A stretch of 64,000 bases of DNA from Pseudomonas_T sp032052615 (GCA_032052615.1 DAMBWF010000009.1:95800-159799); one strand, 5' to 3'. Shown: positions 1 through 8,960, numbered from the stretch's first letter. Notes: a model not told the origin generated them from the letters alone. Numbers and translations are program-made.

Positions 1-348
1 CAGTTCCTCATCGGTCGGTGCGGTGCGCGTATCGGCCTTGCTCTCCTCGATGATCCGCTCCACCGCCAGGCGGCACTGGTCGCGCCACTCAAGGCCCGCC
101 TCGCCTTCGGCCCTGAAGCGCGCCACCTTGCTGTTTGCATAGCTGCACAGCGTCAGCAGGTCCTTGTATCGGTGCCCTTGAGCGCCACTGTCCATCCAGC
201 GCCGAGCTGTCTCATGCAAGCGAGTTTTCATCGTCTCCACGTCCTCGGGCGCGAAGGACAGTCGTCCGATGTCGATGCCCATGGCGGCGATCATCTCCAG
301 GCTGTCCCCATAGGTGAAGGGTTGCCCATCCAGCAAGATCTGTTTCAT
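1..348 (-). CDS. Tail-fibre-associated protein, C-terminus cut by window edge
   Basis: This ORF starts at an ATG whose first bases overlap the TGA of the preceding fibre gene (ATGA), so the two are translationally coupled. It runs off the left edge after 116 codons. The visible protein begins MKQILLDGQPFTYGDSLEMI. It then has a charged helical stretch rich in Arg, Trp and Glu (RRWMDSGAQGHRYKDLL, then KVARFRAEGEAGLEWRD). Small helical proteins of this sort often follow tail-fibre genes in phages and tailocins as fibre-assembly chaperones. That role here is inferred from position and composition only. I cannot assign a family, and the C-terminus is not in view. Confidence 0.6.
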   Translation of the reverse strand, partial: MKQILLDGQPFTYGDSLEMIAAMGIDIGRLSFAPEDVETMKTRLHETARRWMDSGAQGHRYKDLLTLCSYANSKVARFRAEGEAGLEWRDQCRLAVERIIEESKADTRTAPTDEEL

Positions 349-1109
349 GAGTTCAGTCCGTTAAGGGTGGGGATGGGGCAGGTCAAGGCGCCGAAGTCGG
401 CGATGCCCGGAGTGACCACGGGGAGGGCCATCTGAATGATCGAGCCTGGAACGGCGCCCAGGTAAGGAAATACGTTGTCGTAGCCCAGCACGGTCTGATG
501 AACGACACGGATCTTCACGAAGCCTTCCGCTGGCATGATCGCGGTGCCCGCCGGTACCAAGGTGTCGTTCTTGTAGTACGGCACGCCGATGTAAAGGGTG
601 CCGGACTTCGCCCGAACCCGGGCGCCGAAGGTAGCGTAACCACCGGCGCCATAGACCACCCGGGTATTGTTGATGGTGAGCATGTAGCCACTGCCGCCGA
701 TCGCACCGGCCTGGCCGGTTCCCGCGGTGAGCTGGCCAAGATAGAACTCCACGCCGTAGCGAGCGGTGGCCCCCGTGCGTCCCATCGAGACCAGCAACGC
801 CTGGACATCCGCTGTCAGCGCTTCGCCGGCCCCCCCATTGGTACTGTTGTCGAAGACAAACTTGCCGGCGGATATCCAGGGGCCGGAGTTGTTGTAGGGT
901 GTCAGGAAACCATGGGCGGCGAACCCGGTTCCCAGCATCAGGGTGGAGGGATCGATCTTGCCGGCGAAGCGCCCGCTGTCGTTGAGCATGTTGACCGGCG
1001 CGAGGTTTACCCCCGCGAGGGCGGTCTCGATCGTCGTCCAGTTCGTGTCGATTTCGGCGCGCGTCAACGCGCGACCGACATCGGCCCATTTATTCAAACT
1101 GAAGGCCAT
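345..1109 (-). CDS. Putative tail fibre / receptor-binding appendage
   Basis: The protein is 254 residues. The N-terminus (MAFSLNKWADVGRALTRAEI, then DTNWTTIETAL) has the helical look of a fibre attachment segment. The remainder is rich in Gly, Ala, Thr and aromatic residues, like a beta-structured fibre tip. The start ATG lies 3 bases after the J-like gene stop, and the end overlaps the next gene by 4 bases, so it belongs to the tail operon. As the penultimate visible gene after the tip protein it is best read as a side or terminal fibre that helps set host range. The receptor cannot be predicted. There is no transmembrane segment or signal peptide. Confidence 0.65.
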   Translation of the reverse strand: MAFSLNKWADVGRALTRAEIDTNWTTIETALAGVNLAPVNMLNDSGRFAGKIDPSTLMLGTGFAAHGFLTPYNNSGPWISAGKFVFDNSTNGGAGEALTADVQALLVSMGRTGATARYGVEFYLGQLTAGTGQAGAIGGSGYMLTINNTRVVYGAGGYATFGARVRAKSGTLYIGVPYYKNDTLVPAGTAIMPAEGFVKIRVVHQTVLGYDNVFPYLGAVPGSIIQMALPVVTPGIADFGALTCPIPTLNGLNS

Positions 1110-1111
1110 TG

Positions 1112-3406
1112 TCAGTTACCTGTGTATTGGATGAAGCGGAGGGCGTAGAAGGCAGGGGTGTGGGGCGCCGAGCCCACCATCGTATGTTGGTGATTCGGCT
1201 CATCGGCACTGTGCTTTGCAGACTCGGTCGTCTCTTCGGCCATGGACACCCCACCTCTGTGGTTATGCTTACCATCCGGGGTCGTGGTGCCGCTCCATGT
1301 AGCAGTGTTGTTTCCCGCTACGCTACCCGCGGTTGTAGGGTCGGCGTACTCGATGAAATAGTCGCGTAGGTCTACCGTGCCGTTCGCTCCGTCGCACCAG
1401 TGCCAGCCACTGGCATTGGGCAACGCATCGAAAGGCCAGCCGACGATTGCGCCGGGCACTATTTCGGCTTCCCCCGTGGCCACATAGAGCACCAGACGTC
1501 GTCGTTTGGGGTTAAGGTTTACCTTGATGGCCGACCCTGGATGAGCGTGCCCGCCAGCAGACACGGAAGAACCTGTTCGCCAAAAACCATTGGTCAATTT
1601 ACGACGATAGGCATGGGTATGTTCGCCCGCCACATCCAGGGCCACTCCAGCGTTGACGGGAAATACACTGCCGCCCGGGCCCACATTGGCGCCGGCCTTA
1701 GCGAGCCGTCCTGCGAAACGAGTAATGGCGGTCAGGGCACCGGATACCAAGGGTGCGTTGCACAGCACGCCCGCATTCGTTGGCAGTGTGTCAGGCGCCC
1801 CGGTCTTCTGAATCCAGCGTAGGGTCCAGTAAAGCGGCTCCATGTTCGTGACAGTACTATAACCATGGGCATGTCCACCCCCCGGAAGCGCGGAATTCAC
1901 GTAGGAGAACCCCTGCTCCACCATTGCGGGGCCAGTCGGCGCGCTGAACGTACCGGTTCCGGTATGATCAGGAACAGCCGTGGTCATGCCCTTGATATTC
2001 ACCAAGTTACTGCCGCCAATTGTCCCGTTGGCATGACTCCCGCCAGCACCCAACAACGCACGTCCTTCCGTTCCGGCCCATGAGGTCCAGCCGCTTGGGA
2101 TATCGCCGGCATATAGGGGAACAAGCGCGCCGACAGGCACGCTAGTGGCGCTACCGCTGGGAATATCGTCCGGGTAAAGCAGCGCGTCATAATGCTCTGC
2201 TGTCACCTGATGAATACCCAGAGCAATCATTTCCACACTCAACACTCGCACCCACCGGTTAGTGAGTCCCCAGACGTCGGGTAACCTGACTACATCGCCC
2301 CGTTGAAAACGCAGCCCTTCATCGAACACCTGCCAAGCGTAACGACCCGGCAGTTGCAAGCGACGCAAGCGCATGAGCGCCTTGCGCGTCGCCTCCGACA
2401 GGCGGCGTATGCCAGGCATGTTCACGTCGGACGTAAGCTCCGGCACATCTCCGGTGTCGACCCCAGGCAGGGCCACTCGCGCCGGCTGGTCACCCCAGGC
2501 CGTGGCGTTGCCGCTACTGGGGGTATAGCGGACCGTCACCGCCGTAGGCGCGTCGCTCAGGTCCGCGCCGGTCAGACGCATGCTGTTCTCGATGATGTCG
2601 GCTCGGGTAAGGACAGCGGCTGGCTCGGCCACCGGCGCGTCTGGCACGAGTAGGACCCGGTCCCCGTCGTAACTCCACAGGCATTCGGCGTAGGCCGCGA
2701 ACAAGTCGATCTGCTCGCTTAGCTTGGCGCTACGGGCCAAGGTCAACCCCATTTGGCAGCGCGGCTCCACGCCGCCCACCAGGGCGTCGCAACGATCCGC
2801 TACCTGCGCCACGCCGATCACGTCGCGCCCCGGCCCGTACAGGGTCGAGGTGACGAAATCGCGCAGGCACAGTGCGGGGTTGCGACTCCATTGCACGATG
2901 CCGCTACGTGGATCGTAGACCTTACGCCCACGCACCACCGCTTCGAAGCGGGGGAACCCGGTGATCACTCCCGGATGGATCACGAAAACCGTATAGGCCC
3001 AATTCGGAAAGGCATCGTTGAAACCGGCCAGGCTCGCCTTGAGGATGAGGTCGACCGCCTGGCTCGCCGTGCCGGTGTAATGGGTCATGCTCACACCGGC
3101 CGGCAGGTCGGCGCCATTGATATAGGCTGCCTGCACTCCTTCGATTTCGCCCCAACTCCAGCCGATGGCGCAGACCAACTTATTACCGTAGGCGCCACTG
3201 ACGGGAACCACGGGCCGTACCAGGAACAGCCCACCCACCCGGTCCTCCCCATAGATCACCGGCATGACTTGATCCAAGCCGGTGATGGTCTGCTGGCGCT
3301 CGCCGCTGGACACTTGGTTGCGGTTGAGGTTGCTGGCGGAAGGTCTGGAGAGTGAATCGATGGGCTGCACATACCCCGGAAGCCGGGGATCGTAGGACTT
3401 AGCCAC
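1112..3406 (-). CDS. J-like tail tip protein fused to collar and HxH fibre domains
   Basis: The protein has 764 residues. Residues 1-410 resemble the central tail-tip (gpJ-type) proteins of siphophages: MPVIYGEDRVGGL near the start, IGWSWGEIEGVQAAYING, a putative-tail-protein core, and FQRGDVVRLPDVWG. Residues 420-764 look like a receptor-binding fibre. Two stretches resemble phage tail collar domains (PVGALVPLYAGDIPSGW near 424 and PGAIVGWPFDALPNASGWHW near 651). Five HxH motifs lie at H512/H514, H596/H598, H620/H622, H714/H716 and H739/H741. In T4 gp37-type tips such motifs coordinate iron in trimeric needles. It uses a GTG start behind a GGAGGGG ribosome site and overlaps the upstream gene by 8 bases. 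It probably joins the module B tube to the cell surface. The two-part architecture is seen directly; metal binding is inferred. Confidence 0.75.
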   Translation of the reverse strand: MAKSYDPRLPGYVQPIDSLSRPSASNLNRNQVSSGERQQTITGLDQVMPVIYGEDRVGGLFLVRPVVPVSGAYGNKLVCAIGWSWGEIEGVQAAYINGADLPAGVSMTHYTGTASQAVDLILKASLAGFNDAFPNWAYTVFVIHPGVITGFPRFEAVVRGRKVYDPRSGIVQWSRNPALCLRDFVTSTLYGPGRDVIGVAQVADRCDALVGGVEPRCQMGLTLARSAKLSEQIDLFAAYAECLWSYDGDRVLLVPDAPVAEPAAVLTRADIIENSMRLTGADLSDAPTAVTVRYTPSSGNATAWGDQPARVALPGVDTGDVPELTSDVNMPGIRRLSEATRKALMRLRRLQLPGRYAWQVFDEGLRFQRGDVVRLPDVWGLTNRWVRVLSVEMIALGIHQVTAEHYDALLYPDDIPSGSATSVPVGALVPLYAGDIPSGWTSWAGTEGRALLGAGGSHANGTIGGSNLVNIKGMTTAVPDHTGTGTFSAPTGPAMVEQGFSYVNSALPGGGHAHGYSTVTNMEPLYWTLRWIQKTGAPDTLPTNAGVLCNAPLVSGALTAITRFAGRLAKAGANVGPGGSVFPVNAGVALDVAGEHTHAYRRKLTNGFWRTGSSVSAGGHAHPGSAIKVNLNPKRRRLVLYVATGEAEIVPGAIVGWPFDALPNASGWHWCDGANGTVDLRDYFIEYADPTTAGSVAGNNTATWSGTTTPDGKHNHRGGVSMAEETTESAKHSADEPNHQHTMVGSAPHTPAFYALRFIQYTGN

Positions 3407-3740
3407 GGCGCCCCTCCATTTCCATGCTCACGTCCAGATGCGTCCCCCCGTTGACATGGGTGTGCTTCGGCGGACCGAGCATCAGCGCCTCGTAGACGAA
3501 ACCGGTGAGCGGGTCCGTCCAGCGCACCGGAGCGGAGCGATAGGTGAGATAGAAGGTTTCCAGCTCGGCGAACTCCGCCGGGCTGAGGTAGGGATGGGTG
3601 ATACGGATCTGATAAGAAATGGCGGCGTACAGCCGTCGGATTCGCAACGTACCGTCGTCCGCCCGGGTGGACTGCGATCCGTCGCTGGGTTCGATGCCGT
3701 AGTCGTCCGCATTGATCGGTAGCGAAGGATAATCAACCAT
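3399..3740 (-). CDS. Small tail-tip assembly protein
   Basis: This 113-residue protein starts at the ATG giving MVDYPSLPINADDYGIEPSD and overlaps both neighbours by 8 bases. The sequence contains ISYQIRITHPYLSPAEFAE and a segment that reads like a small beta-sandwich (RSAPVRWTDPLTGFVYEALM). Its place between the BR0599-like protein and the J-like tip matches the slot of lambda M/L/K-type minor tail proteins. A role in assembling the tail tip of module B is inferred from position. I recognise no catalytic motif. Confidence 0.65.
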   Translation of the reverse strand: MVDYPSLPINADDYGIEPSDGSQSTRADDGTLRIRRLYAAISYQIRITHPYLSPAEFAELETFYLTYRSAPVRWTDPLTGFVYEALMLGPPKHTHVNGGTHLDVSMEMEGRRG

Positions 3741-4281
3741 TTTTTCGGGTCTCGATTCGATACACCTCGCCGCCCCAGGTGAGGGTAAACCCCACGGGCG
3801 GCAGGTGATTGGCCAAAGGCGCACGAATGCGCGTACTGGGGAATTGACGCGGGGGCTGGGTCTCGGCCTCGATATCCATCTGCAAGCCGATCGAAGGGCA
3901 GGACGACACCAGCCCATCGAACAGCAGGATCGGCGTGATGGTCTGCCCCTCGGCATAGTCGTCCGCCCAGTAGCCGGCTTCGGCATAGGCTTGGGGGGCA
4001 TGCTGGTAGGCCCACCACACCTGGACCGGCTGGCGTTGGTAGGCGCCAGACATCGCTGCGGCGGTATGCCGATAGTCGCTATTCCCCACTTTCAGGGAGC
4101 AACGCTCGGGGGAAACCTGCCCGACCACCAGATCGTTGCCAGACCAGGTCTGACCCTTCCACACCACGTCGCCATGGGAGCTGCAGTAGTAGGTCCGGTC
4201 CAGGGTGATCTGTACCAGGTAACGCGGCTCGGTCACCCGTTGCGTCAGCGAGGCGAACTGCTCGGGATTCAACGTGCGCAT
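3733..4281 (-). CDS. Minor tail protein, DUF2163/BR0599-like
   Basis: The protein has 182 residues. It begins MRTLNPEQFASLTQRVTEPR and continues with YLVQITLDRTYYCSSHGDVVWKG. The pattern of a short beta-strand domain followed by PVQVWWAY and ILLFDGLVSS resembles the phage DUF2163/BR0599 group found just after the tape measure in Mu-like, GTA-like and related tails. The family call is from memory of the pattern and is moderate. Its start overlaps the tape-measure stop (TGATG). It probably forms part of the distal tail ring between the tube end and the J-like tip. Confidence 0.65.
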   Translation of the reverse strand: MRTLNPEQFASLTQRVTEPRYLVQITLDRTYYCSSHGDVVWKGQTWSGNDLVVGQVSPERCSLKVGNSDYRHTAAAMSGAYQRQPVQVWWAYQHAPQAYAEAGYWADDYAEGQTITPILLFDGLVSSCPSIGLQMDIEAETQPPRQFPSTRIRAPLANHLPPVGFTLTWGGEVYRIETRKNG

Positions 4282-7127
4282 CAGCCCGTTACCTCCCGCC
4301 CGGTCTTGCCGAACGTTCGCAGTGCATTGGTCAATTGATCAGTGATCGAGCCCAATACCGCGCGCAGGTCAGTCTGCCCGGCGTTCCCTTCCTTGATCAC
4401 CCGGCCCATTTCCGTCGCCATGCGATCGGTGGCGCGATTGATGGCCGTCTCCAGCACTTGCGCCTGCTGCTCGGTGAGCTGTTCCTGGGATTCGGCGATA
4501 CGCCCTTGGGCCGCGGCCTGGATCTGATTCAGGAACTCGATCATCTCCCGACCATTGGCCTGCTTGCCCTGCTCGTCCAGCAGGCCGTATGCCGTACTGG
4601 TGAGCTGGGTGATGCGGTTCACGGTATCGGTGATATCGGTGATCGACGTCAGCGAAGGCAACAGACTGGCCAGGGTTTCCGCCTGGCTCCTGGCGTAGTC
4701 GTACTTGGCGCCGTTATTGCCCAGCATGTCCATGAAGATGGATTCGCGCAGATTGCCGACCGTGTCCTGCACGCCTTGATCGGCGGCTTGGCGGGCATTG
4801 CTCACGTTCTCCATGGAAGTCAGATAATCGTTCATCGCCGGAGAAAGGGCATACAACGCTCGCAACAAATCCTGGCCAGCCTGAGTGGAGCCATCAATGC
4901 CTTCCACCAAGGCTCGGAAGCCCTCTCGGGAATCGGGCATGGCAATGTTCAACGCTTGGAATTGCGCCCGCAGATCATTGATATTGCGAGTGACCAGTTC
5001 GGAAGGCTTGAAGGCTTGCAGATAGGAATTCAGCAAACTCTCATTTTGGGAGTAGTAGTTGTCCATCGCTTCGGACAACCCCATCAGCGATACGAAGGTC
5101 TTGCGAGCCTTTTCATCGCTTAGATCCAGACTGCTCACCAATTGAACGAATGCTTCACGACTGTCCGGAAGGGACTGCCCCAGCTCACCGAACTGCTTGC
5201 GTAAGGCATCGATGGAGTCCTGGCTACGCTCGGATTCGGGGATAAAGGCGTTGTAATACGCCATGGTGGAGGACGCCAACGCGTCGGTGCCCCCCGCCAA
5301 TTTCACTAGGGCATCCGCCGTCTTGGCCCCCGCCGGGGACACCTCAAACAGCGTCTTGTTGATCAGCTCCAGGGACTGGTTGCTCATCTGCAGGGCGGTG
5401 GCCAACTCAGTCAGGCGGGAAAGTGTCAGGCCTTCACCCAAACCCGTATTGCCCAACGTGCTCAGGTAAGAGGTCATCGAATCGCCAACGCCAGTGAACC
5501 AGTCGGCAATCGCCTGCTGAACTTCTTCTTCGGTCTTACCCTTCGTTTGAATTTTAGAGCGCCCGAGGCTAAGGCCAGCCAAAGCCCCCGCTTCGAACTT
5601 GACGTTCAGCGCCTCAAACATCTTTGTGACGCTAGTCTCGACCTCCTCATAAGTATTTTGGAAGGCCTCCAACTGTTCAGGCGCTAGGCTTTTGTATTTT
5701 GTTCTGCTTTTACTACTGGAGAACAAGCCGCCTTTTCTTTTCTGATCCTGGTAAGACTGAGCGCTGATTTCGCCTTGGTTTATTCCTAAGGCGAAGCCAT
5801 AGTCCTTAGTCTTCCAAGAGCCGCCAAAAAGCGCTTTGGATATCATCCCATCGGAACCCCATAAGGATTGGAAAAGGACGCTATCCAAAGAAAGCATTTT
5901 CAGCGGCCAGCCGCCAATACCTAGACCGCGAATCCCCTTATTGGTCCACTCATGCACATAGCCAGCTTGAGCTGCACCGGTTATCCAATTACCGACACCA
6001 CCACCCTGCGCGGCAATATCATGGGCATCGATGCGCACCCCTTTATCGTATAACTTCGAGGCTTGTATTCCGCCTAATACGGCAGCCACTATCCATGTAG
6101 CTGGATTAGATGCCATTGCAGCCATACCGGACATCATTCCGGCCCCGGCGCTGCCAGCAGCAGCGGTACCTGCAGCGCCCGCCGTAGCGGCACCAGCCGT
6201 TCCAGCGGTTGCCGTGGCAGCTGAGCCACTAAACCAGCCCGTAATACTCTTGAATGCTTGACTTATTAAACCGCTGTAGTAGCTCGTGGCCCCCGAGATC
6301 GCGCCACTTACACCGCCAGAGGCATAGCCCGCTGTAATCTTAGGCAAAACTCCGGTAAGCGCGTCGTAGATCGAATATAAATTCTTGCCCAGCGTAGCGA
6401 GGTTGCCGAAACCTGAGCTACCCTCGCCTACGCCCCCAAACGCTTCGCCCCATACATCAGCAAGGCCGCCCGGTTTGTTGGTGCCGAGCACGCTATTCGC
6501 AACGGAGATAATGATTGGCTTGGTAATAGCCTCATGGGCAAGCTCGGCCAGTAGCTCCTTGAATCCCTTCTTCAACTGGTCCGAATACGCGTCGAAATCG
6601 AACTTGCCTTTTTTCCACATATCGGCAAATGCGCTATCGACAAGCCCTACCGCCTTGTCGGTGGCTTTACCCCAGAGGGTCGCCTGTTCCTTTGCGTAGT
6701 TGTACTGCCTGGTCAGCTCCTTGAGCGCAGCACTGTACTCGGCCACTTTCTTTGGATCATTCGCGGCTCTCGCCGCATTTTCCATCGCCTTTAACTTGTC
6801 GTACTCATCCTTATAAGTAGCGTCGCGCTTTCGATCAGGATAAAGCCGATCCATGATCGCATCGGCCGCTTTCGCCTGATCGCTCGCTTTTCGCTGCGCG
6901 GCCTGGTTCCGCTGTTGTTCGAAGGCTGCATTGATTCGCTCCATTTCACGAACCAGGGTTGCTGCCTTTTGCAACGCAGCGACTGCGGCTTCCATTCCGC
7001 TAGTCTTGGCGCTTATGTCTTGGGCAATATCGGCTGAAGCCTCCTTGCCACGCGCAATTTCCTTATCGATTTGCGCTTTAGCGGCTTCGATCCGCTTCAG
7101 TAACTCCTGACTTTGACCGTCTGCCAT
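4281..7127 (-). CDS. Tail tape measure protein (module B)
   Basis: This 948-residue protein is the longest of module B. The N-terminus is a long Lys/Glu/Ala coiled coil (ELLKRIEAAKAQIDKEIARG onward to about residue 200). The middle (about 225-360) is Gly/Ala-rich and hydrophobic, including SNPATWIVAAVLGGIQ, as in tape measure proteins that insert into the host membrane. The C-terminal half is helical. It lies between the tail-assembly chaperone and the tip genes, the canonical slot. A GGAGAAAACC ribosome site precedes the ATG. At roughly 1.5 angstrom per residue this length predicts a tail of about 140 nm. The 5.5-6.9 kb part is visibly AT-richer than its flanks, suggesting mosaic exchange. 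Confidence 0.85.
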   Translation of the reverse strand: MADGQSQELLKRIEAAKAQIDKEIARGKEASADIAQDISAKTSGMEAAVAALQKAATLVREMERINAAFEQQRNQAAQRKASDQAKAADAIMDRLYPDRKRDATYKDEYDKLKAMENAARAANDPKKVAEYSAALKELTRQYNYAKEQATLWGKATDKAVGLVDSAFADMWKKGKFDFDAYSDQLKKGFKELLAELAHEAITKPIIISVANSVLGTNKPGGLADVWGEAFGGVGEGSSGFGNLATLGKNLYSIYDALTGVLPKITAGYASGGVSGAISGATSYYSGLISQAFKSITGWFSGSAATATAGTAGAATAGAAGTAAAGSAGAGMMSGMAAMASNPATWIVAAVLGGIQASKLYDKGVRIDAHDIAAQGGGVGNWITGAAQAGYVHEWTNKGIRGLGIGGWPLKMLSLDSVLFQSLWGSDGMISKALFGGSWKTKDYGFALGINQGEISAQSYQDQKRKGGLFSSSKSRTKYKSLAPEQLEAFQNTYEEVETSVTKMFEALNVKFEAGALAGLSLGRSKIQTKGKTEEEVQQAIADWFTGVGDSMTSYLSTLGNTGLGEGLTLSRLTELATALQMSNQSLELINKTLFEVSPAGAKTADALVKLAGGTDALASSTMAYYNAFIPESERSQDSIDALRKQFGELGQSLPDSREAFVQLVSSLDLSDEKARKTFVSLMGLSEAMDNYYSQNESLLNSYLQAFKPSELVTRNINDLRAQFQALNIAMPDSREGFRALVEGIDGSTQAGQDLLRALYALSPAMNDYLTSMENVSNARQAADQGVQDTVGNLRESIFMDMLGNNGAKYDYARSQAETLASLLPSLTSITDITDTVNRITQLTSTAYGLLDEQGKQANGREMIEFLNQIQAAAQGRIAESQEQLTEQQAQVLETAINRATDRMATEMGRVIKEGNAGQTDLRAVLGSITDQLTNALRTFGKTGREVTG

Positions 7128-7180
7128 GGTTTTCTCCGGTCAACTGAGGCCCCGCTCATTGCTGGGCCGTAAAGGGAGAA

Positions 7181-7197
7181 GGCCCGCATCGCGGGCC
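7181..7197. other. GC hairpin between chaperone and tape-measure genes
   Basis: GGCCCGC and GCGGGCC pair around an ATC loop inside the 132-base gap before the tape-measure gene. There is no T run on the minus side, so it is not a clear terminator for the tail operon. It could be an mRNA processing or stability element, or a weak terminator on the plus strand. Confidence 0.35.
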
Positions 7198-7259
7198 CTC
7201 GTTTTCATCCGTTTCATGTAATGTTCCTGCCTGTCTGCGCTGAGCAACCAACGAGCGCG

Positions 7260-7900
7260 CTACTGGCTCGGCTCGTTTCCTTGCACATCGCCCGCCCGCG
7301 CATTGATCGCCCCGAACGCCGCCTTGAGGCGGCTAGTCACGGTTCGCTTGGCTTCCGGTGAGCCCAGCGGGACCGACGACGAGGCGGACTTGGGTTTCGG
7401 CGAGCCGAATGGGTTGGTCAGCATCGCCCACTCCTGCCGGCCCTCCATCGCCAGCAGGATTTGAGGAATCGGCGTCGTCCACGCCACGCGGGGCGTCCAG
7501 CCCAACCAGCCGGTCGCGATGGTGAACAGCCGGTCGACGTAAGAAGTCGCGGCGTCCTCGCCGCTTACGCGTTTCCCGTGTCGGCCTCGTCGGCCTCGAC
7601 CTTCACCTGCGCCGGGTTCAGCAACGCCTGAACGTAGGGGAGGATCTGCACCATCGCCTCGCCGACGCCGGCGTCGAAGACCTTCTGCGTGATCTGCTCG
7701 GCCTCGCGGGGCGTCGCGTTCGCGCCGGCGGCGATAATCGCCGCCACGCCGTTCACGCTCATCTGCTGACAGGTTTCCATGGCGCCGCGCAGCCCGCCGA
7801 AGCGCGCCTCGATCTTGTTCACGGCCGCCAGGTTGGGGACCAGGGTATAGGTGGACTCGCCCAGCACGACGGTGGTGGTGCCATAGGTAGCCTTGGACAT
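7260..7900 (-). CDS. Tail-assembly chaperone long form (gpGT-like), -1 frameshift product
   Basis: This is the inferred fusion product made when ribosomes slip back one base at GGGAAAC (7571-7577). Residues 1-110 are shared with the short chaperone. The -1 frame then adds 103 residues beginning RVSGEDAATSYVDRLFTIAT and containing GWTPRVAWTTPIPQILLAME, ending at a stop at 7260-7262. Predicted total is 213 residues. The downstream frame has no convincing independent start with a ribosome site. This is the lambda G/GT arrangement: the short form coats the tape measure and the T extension recruits tube subunits. Frameshifting is inferred from the slippery heptamer, spacing and hairpin; efficiency is unknown. 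Confidence 0.8.
7549..7577 (-). promoter_or_regulatory. Programmed -1 ribosomal frameshift signal
   Basis: On the minus strand the heptamer GGGAAAC lies at 7577-7571, phased X XXY YYZ (ACG GGA AAC) in the chaperone frame. GCG TAA follows it directly. After a 6-base spacer comes a perfect 6-bp hairpin, GCGGCG-AGGA-CGCCGC (7564-7549). Heptamer, phase, spacer and stimulator all match known tail-chaperone frameshift sites; lambda uses GGGAAAG. Confidence 0.85.
7565..7900 (-). CDS. Tail-assembly chaperone short form (gpG-like)
   Basis: This 111-residue protein begins MSKATYGTTTVVLGESTYTL. The pattern of a small beta-hairpin followed by helices (NLAAVNKIEARFGGLRGAME, then ANATPREAEQITQKVFDAGV) resembles GTA-type tail assembly chaperones. 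It lies between the tube gene and the tape measure, as expected, and an AAGGAGAAATTCC ribosome site precedes the ATG. The last codons carry the slippery heptamer, so most product ends here at TAA and a minority should continue into the T-like frame. It would act in the cytoplasm by binding the tape measure during tail assembly and would not be in the finished particle. Confidence 0.8.
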   Translation of the reverse strand: MSKATYGTTTVVLGESTYTLVPNLAAVNKIEARFGGLRGAMETCQQMSVNGVAAIIAAGANATPREAEQITQKVFDAGVGEAMVQILPYVQALLNPAQVKVEADEADTGNA

Positions 7901-7972
7901 GGAATTTCTCCTTCGGGTATCGGTGAGGTGATGGGCCAGGGCCGGAAAGGCCCTGGCCGAGGGGTCAAGGGA

Positions 7973-8446
7973 TCAGAGGTCGAAGAGAACGGCCGAGTTG
8001 ATGGCGATGGAGGCGTTGGCCCGCACCACGTTGTCGGCCTGGCCAGCCTGGATACGGTTGCTCATCACCTTGGCCTTGAAGTAGACGGTGGTGTCCGGGA
8101 TCGCCGGGGTTGCGCTGGCATCGCCATCGTTGAGCACGATCTTGAAGTTGTAATCCAGCGCACCGCTGTCGGCTTCGGCGGCGATCAGCGCCTGCTGGCC
8201 GACATCGCCCTTGTCGAAGCCCAGCACCAAGGCCAGGTCGCCGGCATCCTTGGTGCCCTTGAACTTGCGGGTGCGCGAGTTGGACAGCGCGGTGAAGGTC
8301 ACGGGGTTCGACTGATCGCCGAATTCGCCCAGGTCCTCGACTTCACCGACCTCGATGTAAGTGTCGGCCTTGAAATCGGCCAGGGAATCGGCGGCGGCTT
8401 TGGTACCGATGAAGAAACGGCTGCCAGCTGCGGTGTTGATGCTCAT
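7973..8446 (-). CDS. Major tail tube protein (module B)
   Basis: The start giving MSINTAAGSRFFIGTKAAAD has a GGAGTACACCCT leader and yields 157 residues. The beta-rich sequence (YIEVGEVEDLGEFGDQSN, VTFTALSNSRTRKFKGTKDA, VYFKAKVMSNRI) has the typical look of siphophage tail tube proteins of the gpV/lambda class. It would polymerise in rings to form the non-contractile tube. It lies just after the lysis cassette and before the chaperone pair, the same relative place as the F-pyocin tube gene in P. aeruginosa as I recall it. A 226-base non-coding stretch upstream (8447-8672) could hold a promoter; I see no clear motif. Confidence 0.85.
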   Translation of the reverse strand: MSINTAAGSRFFIGTKAAADSLADFKADTYIEVGEVEDLGEFGDQSNPVTFTALSNSRTRKFKGTKDAGDLALVLGFDKGDVGQQALIAAEADSGALDYNFKIVLNDGDASATPAIPDTTVYFKAKVMSNRIQAGQADNVVRANASIAINSAVLFDL

Positions 8447-8672
8447 AGGGTGTACTCCTGTAAAGCCGCGTTCGCGGCGAGAGATTGGGCGGTAGGCGTT
8501 GTGCCGATGCCCGGTTAAAGGAACGCGGTCCGCATTCCGGAAAGAGGGACACGCCACGACCGGCGACGCGATGTCGCCAAGCGGCTTATCCCGGGATTCG
8601 TAAGGTGGCCCGCCACGTCGAGCCCAACGGCTGAAGGACGGGTGGGTCCGAGCGCCTATGCGGCGCCGCTTT

Positions 8673-8960
8673 TCAAGGCTTCAGCGAGCCGGCCGGTTGG
8701 CCGAGCCGTTGTCGCTGGATGCAGTCCTGGACCTGGACGGCGCAGGCCAGCAGGGCGTCCTCGGTGGCATCCAGGGCCTGGCGCCAGTCGTCAGTGACCC
8801 GTGGCGCGGGGCGCGCCGGCAGTCGGCACGGGGTCAGCGGGCACTTGGCCGCCCGCACCGTCACGGTAACGGGCGGGGTCGGTGGTTTCGCCTCGGGCGT
8901 AGCGCAGGCCGAGAGCGCCAGGCACAGGCATGCGCAAGTAATCGGCGATGGCTTGGTCAT
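8673..8960 (-). CDS. Rz1-like o-spanin lipoprotein
   Basis: This 95-residue protein, MTKPSPITCACLCLALSACA, has a short signal sequence with lipobox LSAC; Cys19 would be lipidated. A proline-rich segment follows (PEAKPPTPPVTV), as usual for Rz1. The gene begins inside the Rz reading frame in another register (overlap 8791-8960) and extends past its end. Outer-membrane o-spanins pair with Rz to fuse inner and outer membranes in the last step of lysis. Architecture and location make the call strong even though the sequence itself is poorly conserved in this family. Confidence 0.8.
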   Translation of the reverse strand: MTKPSPITCACLCLALSACATPEAKPPTPPVTVTVRAAKCPLTPCRLPARPAPRVTDDWRQALDATEDALLACAVQVQDCIQRQRLGQPAGSLKP

